Positions 22,978 through 33,207 of a DNA stretch of 64,000 nt are shown one piece after another. Under the pieces are notes generated by a model. It saw only the letters and a program-made list of their open reading frames with translations. It searched no databases and was not told the origin of the DNA. The DNA comes from Limnephilus marmoratus (lineage: Eukaryota; Arthropoda; Insecta; Trichoptera; Limnephilidae), in NCBI GenBank assembly GCA_917880885.1, contig OU862928.1, positions 14,775,721 through 14,839,720 on the forward strand, read 5' to 3'. Each line of letters starts with the position of its first letter. The first letter of the stretch is position 1. The translations under genes were made by a program, and so were the position numbers.

Positions 22978-23525
22978 GTAAGTCAAACGCTCAGTTCAAT
23001 CATTTTTAAAATAAGTACGTCTATTTGAATTCCGATTTTGTTTTCCTGAATGCGTGAATAAGTAAGTGCAAATCTTATTAGTTGAAAATAATCCACTTAC
23101 TAACATTCGATCGAGCTGAAACTCAACAGACAAAGTTTATTCCTTTATTTACACTGGGTTCTTACAGATTTTTTTCTATTAAGTGAGAACAATTCAGTTA
23201 TAAAAACTCAGTAAAAACACAAATAGGTTAAAAATATCATAAATCAACCAGTCAAATTATGCATTTATAAATTTTGAAATTGTATTAAAATTAAATACCA
23301 AAACAATTAGAAATGTAAAATTAAAATAAGATTAAATTAACTCTAATGACAAATAATACAATGTGAGGTAAGAAACAATACGGATACAATTAGAAACGCA
23401 AATGAAACATTATATAATTAACACAACATATTTTTTAGCAATCGCAGAACTTTTTTTTCTGAATCCATATAGATTTTATCGACGAAAATATCAACTTTAG
23501 CACACTGTTATAAAGACTTACGGAG
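22978..23525 (+). other. Intron between A1 and B1
   Basis: A+T-rich, 548 nt. Clearly homologous to 32342-32843 and, in part, to 56403-56556 plus 58889-59151. No insertion recognised here. Confidence 0.75.
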
Positions 23526-23711
23526 TTCGATATCTTATAATGAAATCAAACTCTGTAATTCTGTCATGCAACCCTGATATGAAAATTGGCTGTCCTGTTG
23601 GATCCGTTATCATTCCGGTTTGCAAAGCTGAGTACAGTTCGAATAGAACTCTAGAAACCATAACGTGCATGGATGGAACGTGGGACTTACAAAAACCGAA
23701 GTGGAATCTGA
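23526..23711 (+). CDS. CCP-like exon B1
   Basis: Acceptor TTACGGAG ends at 23525 and donor GTAAGG starts at 23712; 186 nt, phase 1 at both ends, the same border phases as exon A. Codon for codon, the front aligns with exon A (nine codons up to the first valine). Cysteines at LSCNP, GCPVG, PVCKAEY and ITCMDGTWD are kept, but the first cysteine is tyrosine (TAT for TGC) and the last is tryptophan (KPKW). The acceptor lacks a good pyrimidine tract. It is either a four-cysteine variant or an early pseudo-exon. Confidence 0.68.
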
Positions 23712-24481
23712 GTAAGGAAGATTGAAAAATAACAATATCATTATATGTTTTCTCTTGATCGCTTTCTATTTCTCATCTGTTCATCAGAGTACTTAACGCC
23801 TCAATGCCCTGTATATATTTTTTTGCTTGCTGTATAAGGGGAAATAATTAAAAAGTCCAGCTCCGAATTTTATTTTTATTTATTTTTAAATTACATTATA
23901 ACACATTAAAACATTTTCATGTAAATGATACTTTACATCAGTAAGTACTTTTTATATTATATTCAGGTGCGTCTTTAAAGATATTCAATAGTTCAATGTA
24001 TGTGGGCGTCTTAAACAATGGGAATTCGCAACATTTATTTCAATATTTTAATAATGACTCTCGGAAAGTCGCCTTATGCCGCAGTAGGAGGAATGGATTC
24101 ATATGCCCGTCACTTCTGGACACATCGACCTCCAGATTCCTAGCAACTCCTTATACCCTTTTCCTTCCCAGAACTTCCTCTCCTTCATATCCTAAAAAGA
24201 CGCTCCACGCAGCATCTAAAAAGATGAGATTGGCCCTGAAGGGAATTATTTTCCTCAGGGCCTCCTGAGTGGAGCTAATGTAAAAAAATGTTGGATTCAT
24301 CGCAAGCATTAAAGCATTTAAGAAACAAAAGTTAATAAGAAAAGATAACAAAGTTAACAAATTGTGTTCTAAAAGTAATAAAATCCAAGATTGAATTTCC
24401 AAAACAATTGGATAACATTATTGACTAAACTAATATTAAATATGATAATACTACCCACGAAGCAACTTATTTTATACAATA
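23712..24481. other. Intronic stretch
   Basis: 23735-23870 is diverged unit sequence (compare 34866-34970 and 59360-59480). Beyond that, a CT-rich piece at 24060-24240 looks like the end of some repeat but I cannot name it. Confidence 0.45.
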
Positions 24482-25255
24482 CTAGCGAGCTCCCGGCATG
24501 CGTTACAATGCCACTTAACAAAGATATTGTTTCTCCCTGTGTGTCCTTTCCCAATCGTCCGTTCCCCTTCCGCCTCCCCTTCCCAACCTTCGTCATCTTT
24601 CCCCCCTTTTGCGTTCCATACCTATAGTCCCGGTACATCCAGTTTTCAAACAGCTCGCGTGCCTCCTTTCTAAATTTTTATTTCGCGAATTTTAAATTTC
24701 TTAATGCCATTGCTCATCAGTATATGTATATGGAAAACCTTAAAAAAATGATAAAATGAAGAGTGTAAAGAATAAAGTTTTCGGACTCACTGACGTAACT
24801 TATTCGCTTGAAGGGCAAGCGGTGCGGATAATGTGGTGTCACCCCAAGAATGAATGTGGAATGTGAAATAAGTATTACTCTAACTAGATTTTGGATAACA
24901 TCTTACCTAATATTGAAGAAAGTAATTTATTTTTATTTTTATTATTAATAATTTTTTTGGTACATACATTGGTAATTTTACAAAACAAACAGGCTTTTTT
25001 TATAAAAACATTTAAAAAGGTAGAGAAAAATACAAATTAGCAAGATTAATTTATTTAGGTATTATGATTGGCGTCGCTAGTAATGCGAGGTGGCCTTTTA
25101 TTAAAATCGTAGCTGTTAAAATAACTTCGAGAAATTCAAATTCAAAAACATTTCTAGCTAGCCAAATGTGTCAAAACGTGTTTCTAAATCCTCAAAATTA
25201 CATATAATTAATTAATTTATTTATTTATTATTATTCCATATTTATTTATATAATA
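24482..25255 (-). mobile_element. Helitron 3' end (minus strand), extent uncertain
   Basis: CTAG at 24482-24485, preceded by A (24481, the T after CTAG on the minus strand). Inside it lies the hairpin GGCAT/ATGCC (24496-24513). The body includes a pyrimidine-rich stretch at 24525-24612. The 5' TC end was not found, so the right border is a guess. Confidence 0.5.
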
Positions 25256-26186
25256 CTAGCAGACCCGGCCACACGTTGCTGTGGCTAACGAAACACAACA
25301 CCATTACCTCCGTAGTCCAGTGGGTAAGACTCTTGACTCACAATCCGGAGGTCACGGGTTCGAACCCGGCAAGCGCAAATAAATTTTATTTGATTAATTT
25401 GTGTTATTTCACAATTAATTCATTTAAAATAATATATAGTACATTTGCGGCATGTTCCAGAGTGGAAGATACTATCAGTATCGCCCTGGTGTAAGACCAC
25501 CATTCAGAATTGAAACGTTGCTTGAAAATGGCTTAAGCCGTGTTTGGTGACCAGATCTGAATAATAGCCTGGTACTTCCCAACCTTCCTTTTCCCCACCT
25601 CCTTCCCCTCCCCTCTACCTTCAGCCTCACAATATACCCCAATTGGGGATGCCATAGTCTCACTGGCTCCAGACGGGAGCAGTTGAGATTCTTGCGCGAT
25701 ATTCACTGTAAAAAAAAAAATACCAAATCTTTATAAAATCCACACCACCCGCTTGCCAGCTGCCCGTTGCCCGAATTGAATATTTGAATTTATCGGCTTT
25801 TCTCTACTATAATAAGCATGTATTACACATATAAACTAATTAAGTCGTCACTAATTATACAATGCTTGCAATGCAACACTGGATATTTGAAAAGGAAAAA
25901 TCAAATACCTAATTACTCTAGGTCATCTATTTTCCAATTTTTTCCGTAGAACGAAATTCAAAAGTGACTATAGTACGGCCCGCCAGCCGTTTTAAATCGC
26001 ACAAAAATATGTTTTCTTTGAATTTCTCGGCTTTTCTCTAATATAATTTACATGTATTATACAATAAAAATTGCTCTATTATACATATAAACATCACTCT
26101 ATCTATTGGTGAAAACCGTATGAAAATCCGTTGCATAGTTTAAAAGATTAACGCGCACATACATTTTGAGCGACTTCATTTTAGAC
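25256..26186 (-). mobile_element. Non-autonomous Helitron with a tRNA-like insert
   Basis: 3' end CTAG at 25256-25259 with A before it, hairpin GCCACA/TGTGGC at 25268-25285, and the AGACCCGG context shared with the Helitron at 3723. The right end holds AAACCGTATGAAAATCCGTT, a piece common in insect Helitron-like repeats, and could end with TC at 26186, though the flanking base is G instead of A. It carries no protein gene. Confidence 0.65.
25306..25376 (+). ncRNA. tRNA-Val-like sequence (SINE head type), probably not functional
   Basis: Box A TAGTCCAGTGG (25313-25323) and box B GGTTCGAACCC (25357-25367) are good RNA polymerase III promoters at normal spacing. The loop CTCACAA gives anticodon CAC (valine). 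The two ends do not pair, so there is no acceptor stem and it cannot be a working tRNA. It lies inside the Helitron 3' region, as if a SINE head had been captured. Confidence 0.6.
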
Positions 26187-26189
26187 AAT

Positions 26190-28126
26190 TTTTTTTTTTT
26201 TTAAAGCGGAGACGGTTTACCATTGGTTCCTGTGAGTACTTAGGCCATGGGCCCATTGTACTTTCTCCCATTTTACCTCAATCCTTTAACAATAACCCAG
26301 TCTCTTTAATAAAGTTCACCAGAGTTGTTATCGGATATGTGGCTAGGTCTTCTGGTTCTACAACATGTCTCCCCAGGTATCTGAGCCTAATTCCCACCAG
26401 GGCAGGACACTGGCACCATAAGTGAATTGGAGTCTCTTCATCCTCTTCACATTTTCTACATCTACTGGTGCTTTCCACTCCCAATAGCTGCATGTGTTTC
26501 CTGAGATGGCAGTGTCCCGTTAGTAGGCCTACCAGTTCCCTCAGCGAGTTTCTGTCCATATCGAGTAGTTTCCTGGTCCGTCTGGGGTCGGGTCCGTTTA
26601 TAAGTACTTTGGATTGTCTCATTCCGGGTGCCCACTCCCATTCCTTCCAGTGCTGGGATTTGACCCACCTCTCGATATGTCATTTGGTGTGGCAAGCTGC
26701 TACTCCTACGACCGGCTCAGATCCCGCAAGTCGTGCTTTCGCTCCTTTCCTTGCTAGTTCGTCAGCCCGCTCGTTGCCCTCAATACCCTTATGTCCTGGT
26801 ACCCATATCAGGGTTATTTTATTGATGGTAGCGAGTTCTGTAAGAAAGGTTCTACATTCCATCACCAGTCTGGAGTCGCATCGGTTACTTTCCAGTGCCA
26901 TAAGGACTGCCTGGCTATCAGAACAAATAGTTATGTTCTTATTCCTGTACCCGATACGTGTATTCTCCTGTGCCCAGGCCAAGATGGCTTTCATCTCAGC
27001 CTGAAACACAGTGCAGTGTATTCCTAGAGGTATACTTAGTTCCCTCTTGGAACCCTGTAAACATACCCCAGCTCCCGTTCCTTCCTCCATTTTGGACCCA
27101 TCTGTGAACCAGATTAGTTCCTGTCTGGAGGTTGGACCTGGGACCATGTCCCACTCCTCCCGGGTGGGGTACATCACATCAAACTGCTGTCTGAAGAAGT
27201 ATTCGGCTTGTTTGCCGTCCTGCTTCATTCCAGCTGTCGGAATAATTGCCCTCAGTCTTGTTCCGATCTCCGTATGACTGTTTTTGGGCAACGCACCTCT
27301 CCATTGACCTTTGCATTGTAACCTGTAGGCTGCCGCCATCGCTGCCCCCTCTATTTCTAAGTTTAGTGGGGGTATATCTAGCAGCACTCCCATGGCTAGT
27401 ATTGGAGTGGTTCGCATAGCTCCTGTGATTCCTCTGCATGCAAGTCCCTGTATGTGGTTGAGTGTGGCCCTCACTGTTTTCAGTGTTGTTCTCCTCTACC
27501 AGACCAGGGCTGCATGCATGAGTCTTGGTTTTACAACGGCTGTGTACAGCCATCGCATCATTTTGGGTTTGAGTCCCCACGTTCTGCCGCAAATTCGCCT
27601 AGTTGCCCACATGAGAGCACAGGCTTTTCTGCTTACAGTCTCGACCTGATTTTTCCAGCTCAGTTTAGCATCTAAGATAACTCCGAGGTACCTAACCGTG
27701 TCAGAGGGTTCTACTTCCTTTCCGTAGAAGGTTGGATTGCTCCATCCCTCTAGTTTCCTTTTGCGTGTAAAGATGACTAGTTCTTTCTTGTCTGGGTTGA
27801 CCGACAGCCCTGTTTCTTCACACCATTCTTCCACTGTTGCCAGTGTTGATTGTATGAGGCCTCTGGTCGTGTCTGCATCCCAACACCTTATTATGGTTGC
27901 GATGTCATCCGCGTATCCTTGAGTATACAGGCCCTTGTTGTTGAGTTTCCTGATGAGGTTGTCCACCACCAGGCTCCACAGCAAGGGTGATAAAACCCCA
28001 CCCTGTGGACACCCTCGCGTCACCAATACTCTGAGTATCATCTCACCCCTTTTCATCGTAAGAATTTGACCTGAAAGCATGTTCTTCAGCCACCTTCTAG
28101 TGGTTTTGTCGAGTCGTTTTTTTTTT
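26190..28126 (-). mobile_element. I-group LINE with RNase H, 5'-truncated
   Basis: A T-run at 26190-26204 is the poly-A tail. Upstream on the minus strand come, in order, the second half of a reverse transcriptase, an RNase H domain and a CCHC-like end, the layout of RNase H-bearing LINEs of the I group. The element stops at an A-run (28117-28126), where a different LINE begins. Confidence 0.85.
26278..28126 (-). pseudogene. LINE ORF2: reverse transcriptase, RNase H and zinc knuckle
   Basis: One frame with just two stops, TAG at 27496-27498 (following LVW) and TGA at 26680-26682 (after HTK). The reverse transcriptase part shows GCPQGGVLSPLLW and YADDIAT (motifs B and C) and YLGVILD. RNase H has all four acidic positions: WFTDGSK, QAEMKAIL, CSDSQAV, and GNERADELA. 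The end has CRKCEEDEETPIHLWCQCP, a zinc knuckle. RT motif A (the first catalytic aspartate) lies in the missing front. The few lesions suggest a fairly recent copy. Confidence 0.85.
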
Positions 28127-29110
28127 ACGTCGGCCCCGACTATCTTTATCGAGTTCCACCGACTTCGCGGGTTTTGACGCTCTGAGTCAATCCTACTTGT
28201 CCAATATTCAGACCTTTTTGAACGAATTAATAACGTATATTCTTTTTGAGCCCGTATCCAATCGTCCCACGAAGTAACCCCTGAGTGTCTGTAGGACCTC
28301 TCCAATTTGCGCATTGATCTCTTCTGACTCCGACATTCTTCGTCAAACCAGTCATCAGATTTTCGTAGTCGCCGAGTTTTTGTGGAGGTGGGAGCGTATT
28401 TGAATAAAAGGGTTGAAAGGACAGTGTTGTAATAATTTTCCAGTTTGGTTGGTGATTTTGTTTCCCAGACGCTTTGTTTGCAGAGCGGAGAGGCTTTTAG
28501 CCATGACAGGAAATCGTCAAAGTTAAAATCACGCCATGCTCTAGAGGTGATGGTTACGTAAGGGATTTTCGGTGGATTAAAATCAATTTTGATACAAATT
28601 AGCCTGTGGTCTGATAACCCTACATCCACACTATCTGATGCCAGAGGCGGGCCGCTTGACTTTGAGACAAAAATATCCAAAATTCCTCCTGCATCGTGAG
28701 TTGGAGCATTAACCCATTGACGGCATCCAAAGCAATCCAACAAGTCATTGAATTTGGCTGTGTTGGGTGACTCCAGACGCTCTAGACGTATGTTAATATC
28801 GCCAGTTATGAATATAGTATCAGACAGTCCTACAACCCGCTCAAAAAAACACGACAGTTAATCGTGGCTTTAGGTCGGGCTTCTTCTAGAACCACGTATC
28901 CTAAAGCTCGGAGTCTCTTTATTGAAAAAGAGTCCCCGTTTTCATGCCAAGTCTCAGTTATGGCCAGGATTTGCAGATTCTGTTCATCGAAAACTTCCCC
29001 TACCTCTTCTATTTTATTGTTCAGAGATCTAACATTCCAACAACCAATGCCTAGTTGTTGGCGCTTGGAGTTTGCATGCCTTTCTACCCTGGCATTAACT
29101 AAATTAAATT
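28127..29110 (-). pseudogene. Endonuclease part of a different LINE (Rex1/Daphne-like)
   Basis: Minus-strand pieces IGCWNVRSLNNK and ITETWHENGD are the front of an apurinic-type endonuclease. FITGDINIRLER, PTHDAGGILDIF and DVGLSDHRL are its middle and end, with GD-N and SDH catalytic blocks present. DDWFDEECRSQKRSMRKLE is the linker typical of Rex1/Daphne-type LINEs. About 40-50 residues are deleted near 28860. The frame runs on through an A-run into the I-group element at 28126, so 28743-27496 reads as one 415-codon frame. Confidence 0.75.
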
Positions 29111-29519
29111 CTTTCCCAGGCTTTGGGAGTATTTGCGTTGAAACGTTTCCCTTTACTAGTGTTGGTGATGACGTAACAATCTCAATGCTTTGTTCCAGAT
29201 GTTTTTACCTACTACGCCCCCCCACGACAGCCACGAAATCAAATTTTGTGTGAATTGGTTTTACCGCGTCTAAGACTATACAGTTCAATCTTTGCAACTA
29301 TTAGAGGGTTCACAAAAACACTTTTATTATTATTATTGGTACTCAGTAACGTGGCTCGGTCATAGCGGATTCTGTTCTCCATAGCGCAAAGTGTACCCCT
29401 TGTAAATCCACTGTCCACTTGACACTGTTCGCTATTAACCATAGTCTATAACTGTGCACATGTGGTTACGAGGTTGCAGCCCCTTTTGACCGATGGGTGC
29501 GTTAACACTGTGCCCTTAC
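29111..29519. other. Stretch without recognised gene
   Basis: Possibly upstream part of the Daphne-like LINE; contains (ATT)n at 29322-29335. No domain recognised. Confidence 0.4.
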
Positions 29520-30965
29520 CAGTGGCGTAGCTATCATGGGTGGCACCCGGGGCGGAAAACAATTTCAATTGTGAAATAGTAAAGGTGTAATCCTTATCTT
29601 TAATTATTAATGCACACAGTACACGAAAATGGTTTTCCTCCGATCTTTGCAGCATATAGTCTGCAACTTTCAAATATTGCACGTGGAGCTCGAAAATGGT
29701 TTCCTTTGAAATTTCATTTGAAACTCTGTTCATCTGCGGACCCATTTCGAAGGAAACCATTCCCGAGTTCCACTATTGCGAGATATACCCGAGTTGCAAG
29801 ATATGAAAGTTTCAGACTACGTGCTGCAAATACCAGAGGAAAACCATTTTCATGTTATGGGTGTAGTTTTAACTAAAACGAGTTACCGAATACAGATTCA
29901 ATCTTACATTTCAACCAGTTTTGAAATATTTAATAAGGTTAAATTTTTATTTAAGCCGGTAGACTCTTACCAGATTAATTCTTAAGTTAAGACAAGTCTT
30001 GTATTCAAAATTTCAAAAAAATATCCAGATGCGGATGCATGTACTGACGCATTTCAAAGGAAACCATTCTCATTTTCCAAGTGCTGTTAAAAAATTCAAG
30101 TTGCATACTATGTGGTGCAAAAATCTGAGAAAAACCATTTTTGAGTTCTGGATGCAGTTTTGAACCTGGGGAAACGCACACAGAAAGTTAAAACTAGTTG
30201 GATAAAATAATTAAGGTATTATGATTTAAAGCGCTAGTAATGCGAAGGTGACCTCTTATCCAAAGAATCGACAACTGATCGAAATCTGAGGGTGATCTTT
30301 CACTTGGTAGACGAATTGCCTTAGCTTGCGAAACTACCCCATTGTATAATCGTTTGGTGTAAATACTATCAGCAGTTGATTTGGTAATCGGTGTAAATAG
30401 CGCTGCGTCAACGAATTCAAAACGCTTATTTCGAATTCATAAAAAACATTTTCTGAAAATCTCCAAATTACTTATTTTTCCTTGTATTTATTCATGTACA
30501 CAAAACAATATAATGCAGAAAAAACATACAGATCATTTTTCTTCAATCAGTTATCGATCGATTCTGGTATAATTGCATTCAAGTTTTGTATCTATTAGAA
30601 AAGTGAACTATCAAATCCACTTACATTGTTTTTTTTAAATGATCTTTCAGCACTAATAAAAACGCTAATAGAATAACAACTTTTTCACTAATTCAAGTCA
30701 GTCAATAGATAACAATTCACTCCACGAGCTTACGTTTACAATAAAATTAACATTTCGAAAATATAATGACACAAGGAATATTTCAGGGAAATCCCCGACT
30801 CAGCAACACTTCGAGCTAGGAAAGAAAAAAAAAATATATATATATTTTTCTGGAATCTCCGACCCATAGTGCTAAATAACTGTCAGTGTTCAAGCGTAAA
30901 ATATTTTTTGTGGCAATTTTGCACTTTCGTAAGTTTTTTCTCCACGTCCGAGTGTCACCCCCCCC
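29520..30965. mobile_element. hAT-like foldback element, right end damaged
   Basis: Left terminus CAGTGGCGTAGCTATCATGG at 29520. Near 30945-30965 a C-rich piece related to the TE end at 21630-21650 closes the element, but without a clean terminus. Inside, a motif with GGAAAACCATT or its complement returns at about 29630, 29700, 29750, 29840, 30060 and 30135 in both orientations, so the arms fold back on each other. No protein coded; no target duplication fixed. Confidence 0.55.
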
Positions 30966-31449
30966 TCGGGTAAAATACATTTAAAAATTAATGTTTAAAT
31001 TTGATTTAAGCCCGGAATAGTCACAATAAAATTATTTCATTATTTACACATAATTTAAAAAAATGTCGCGGTTATTTTGTGTTACTTTTGTTTCCGAGAA
31101 ACTGAGAAGTTCCAAAGATATTCAACATAAACTCGAAGCGCACGCAAAAACCCGCCGGCAGCCTCGAGAGCGCCAGAACATCATAACATATACATTGATA
31201 TAAATGTTGTATAAAGGGAAGTAATTAAGAAGTTCAGCTCCGAATTACAACATAAATTTGTGTCTCTACACTTTTAATATTATTAACTTTTATTATTTAT
31301 TTACAATATGACTAACTTTTTAAACGACTTACACCAGGCCTGTCACTCATAACCATAAATTAGAAATGGCATCGTTAATTAAAACCTTGCGCACACAAAT
31401 TACCGAACTCACTCTTACATCATCTATCTCACTCTTCAAAACTCACATA
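30966..31449. other. Unit 1 right-end sequence
   Basis: 31205-31449 matches 34925-35092 plus 39710-39786 of unit 2 and 63839-64000 of unit 3. The 30966-31204 part has no match noted. Not coding. Confidence 0.65.
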
Positions 31450-31451
31450 TA

Positions 31452-31823
31452 GAGGGTGTTAAGGGACGTACTTGAGTAGCTTTAACCAGTGATTCCTGAC
31501 ATTATTTGGAGTAAAAAACGTAAATGAATTTTTGTCTCCGGTGACATTTTTGAGGTTTTTTTTATTTTTATTTTCTACAAAACATAAAAAAATGGCATGT
31601 GTTGGACAGTTGGAGGCGGGGTAAGGAGTTGGACGGATTCTCAGCTGAGTGACCAGAGACGAAGTGCGGAAGAATTTTTTTGTTGTTTGATTTTGAAGAA
31701 CAAAACTTTGAAAAAAAAAAGTTGTCAAAAAAATTCACCGGAGACCATCATTATCATTTTTTACTCCAAATAATTTCAGGAATCACTGGTTTAAGTAAGT
31801 CAAGTACGTCCCTTAACACCCTG
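31452..31823. mobile_element. TA-target MITE (Tc1/mariner-like) at the unit 1/unit 2 border
   Basis: 372 bp with inverted termini of about 70 bp: left GAGGGTGTTAAGGGACGTAC, right the complement of CAGGGTGTTAAGGGACGTAC. It is flanked by TA on both sides (31450-31451, 31824-31825). Removing it with one TA leaves CACATATATACTACACC, the exact sequence at 39781-39797, the empty site at the unit 2/unit 3 border. It codes for nothing. Confidence 0.95.
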
Positions 31824-32134
31824 TATACTACACCAATGAATAACGAACAACACAAGAAGTATCTTGTGGGCTTGATTCAAATGGGATGGCGACGTACAAT
31901 TTCAGGCATGTTTTAGAGATACAGACCGCGTGCTAAATTTTCTAGAATCAAAAGGTACAAAGTCAGGGGCACATTTGTTTCCATTCAAATTTAAATGGAA
32001 GGCATTTCTAGAGTTATAATTATATATATATTTTTTTTTGTTCTGAGCCCTGCAAGAAATCAATGGAAAAAAGTAATATGTTTTAAATGAAGATAAACTA
32101 CGGGGAAAGCTTATGAATACATAATTTATTTTAG

Positions 32135-32341
32135 TTACATGCGAACTGAAGTCATCCACTTCTGTAAACTTCATGTGCAACGATTCTACCTCTTCACCAA
32201 TACCTTGCTCAAATAAGATAGTCGATGGGAAAACCATTTACTTTACTTGTAAGCAAGGTTACAGCCGCGTTGAAGAAACGAACCAGGGGATAACCTGCAG
32301 AGGCGGCCAGTGGGACAAACCCATACCCTCGTGCTCTCCAA
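32135..32341 (+). CDS. CCP-like exon A2
   Basis: Acceptor TTTTAG ends at 32134, donor GTAAGT starts at 32342; 207 nt, phase 1 at both ends. Two codons longer than A1. All six cysteines are kept: TCEL, NFMC, PCSNK, FTCKQGY, ITCRGGQWD and SCSP. A YSRVEETNQG stretch replaces YSRVEGTTGR of A1. Frame and both splice sites are intact, so the exon looks usable. Same module type and likely the same protein as A1. Confidence 0.82.
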
Positions 32342-32843
32342 GTAAGTCAAATCAATCATTTTTTAATTAAGTTCGTCTATTTGAATTCCGATTTTGTTTT
32401 CGTGTATGCGTGAATAAATGCGAATCTTATTTGTTGAAAATAATCCACTTACCGATATCCATTCGAGCTGAAACTCGGCAGATATAATTTATTCATTTAA
32501 GAATACGTTGTTCTTACAGATTTTTTCACTTACGTGAGAACAATCCGGTTAAAAAACTCAGTCAATACACAAATAGACTAAAAATATCATAAATCAATTA
32601 GTCAAATTATAGAATTGTAAATTTTGATATTGCATAAAAATTAAATAACAAAACAATTGGAGATCGAAAATTGAGAGTGGCAAGAGACACAAGAAATACT
32701 ATTAGAGACATAAATAATGCATATTATAATTAGCTCGACATGCTTTTTAGCAATCGCAGAACATTTTTCTGAATCGTTAAAGATTTTATTGACAAAAAAT
32801 ATCTACCTTGGCACAATCAATCATATTATATATACGTACAGAA
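32342..32843 (+). other. Intron between A2 and B2
   Basis: Homologous to 22978-23525 with small indels; no gene. Confidence 0.75.
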
Positions 32844-33029
32844 TTCTATATCGAATTATGAAATCAAATTTTGTTATTCTGTCAGGCAACCCTTATATGA
32901 AAGACGGCTGTTCTGTTGGATCCGTTATCATCCCAGTTTGCAAAGCTGAATACAGTTCGAATAGAACTCTAAAAAACATGACGTGCCTGGATGGAACGTG
33001 GAACTTACAAAAACCAAAGTCGAATCTGA
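32844..33029 (+). pseudogene. CCP-like pseudo-exon B2
   Basis: Same 186-nt length and open frame as B1, but the acceptor AG at the matching place is AA (an AG two bases earlier would shift the frame) and the donor GT has become GG. Compared with B1 one more cysteine is lost (LSGNP for LSCNP), and the end reads KPKSN. The exon therefore should not be spliced in. The frame is still open, so the decay is recent. Confidence 0.78.
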
Positions 33030-33123
33030 GGAAGGAAGATTTTAAAATAAAATTTTCATAATTTTTTTTTTGTTTTTTAATGAGTTTTATTAAATGTACA
33101 TTTGTTACTTAAATTTAATTTTT

Positions 33124-33163
33124 CCGCGACCGGTTTCGATACAACCGTATCATTCACGAGCAA
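33124..33163 (-). ncRNA. Degenerate hammerhead ribozyme motif of the Penelope element
   Basis: On the minus strand: TGAATGA (consensus CTGANGA, damaged), stem II GATAC/GTATC with loop GGTT, then GAAAC and CGGTC with the GTC cleavage triplet. Penelope-like elements are known to carry hammerhead motifs at their ends. The first core box has an extra A and lacks the C, so self-cleavage is doubtful. Confidence 0.6.
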
Positions 33164-33207
33164 AATTAAAACTAACTTAAAAATTAAATGCAAGTACCAA
33201 AGATTAA

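Larger units (their letters stand above)
22442..31449 (+). repeat. Exon-pair unit 1 (expanded by insertions)
   Basis: The unit starts ATATACTACACCAAAGAATA and ends with the block from about 31205 (GTATAAAGGGAAGTAATTAA) to CTCACATA at 31449. The same order of blocks recurs from 31824 and from 39787. It holds exons A1 and B1; the 7 kb between about 23870 and 31200 are mostly mobile elements. Confidence 0.8.

Noticed and set aside
25306..25376. Functional tRNA-Val gene
   Set aside because: No acceptor stem can form and the surroundings are a Helitron end.
26468..27649. Plus-strand frames of up to 178 codons
   Set aside because: Antisense of the RNase H and RT frames, which have clear domain motifs.
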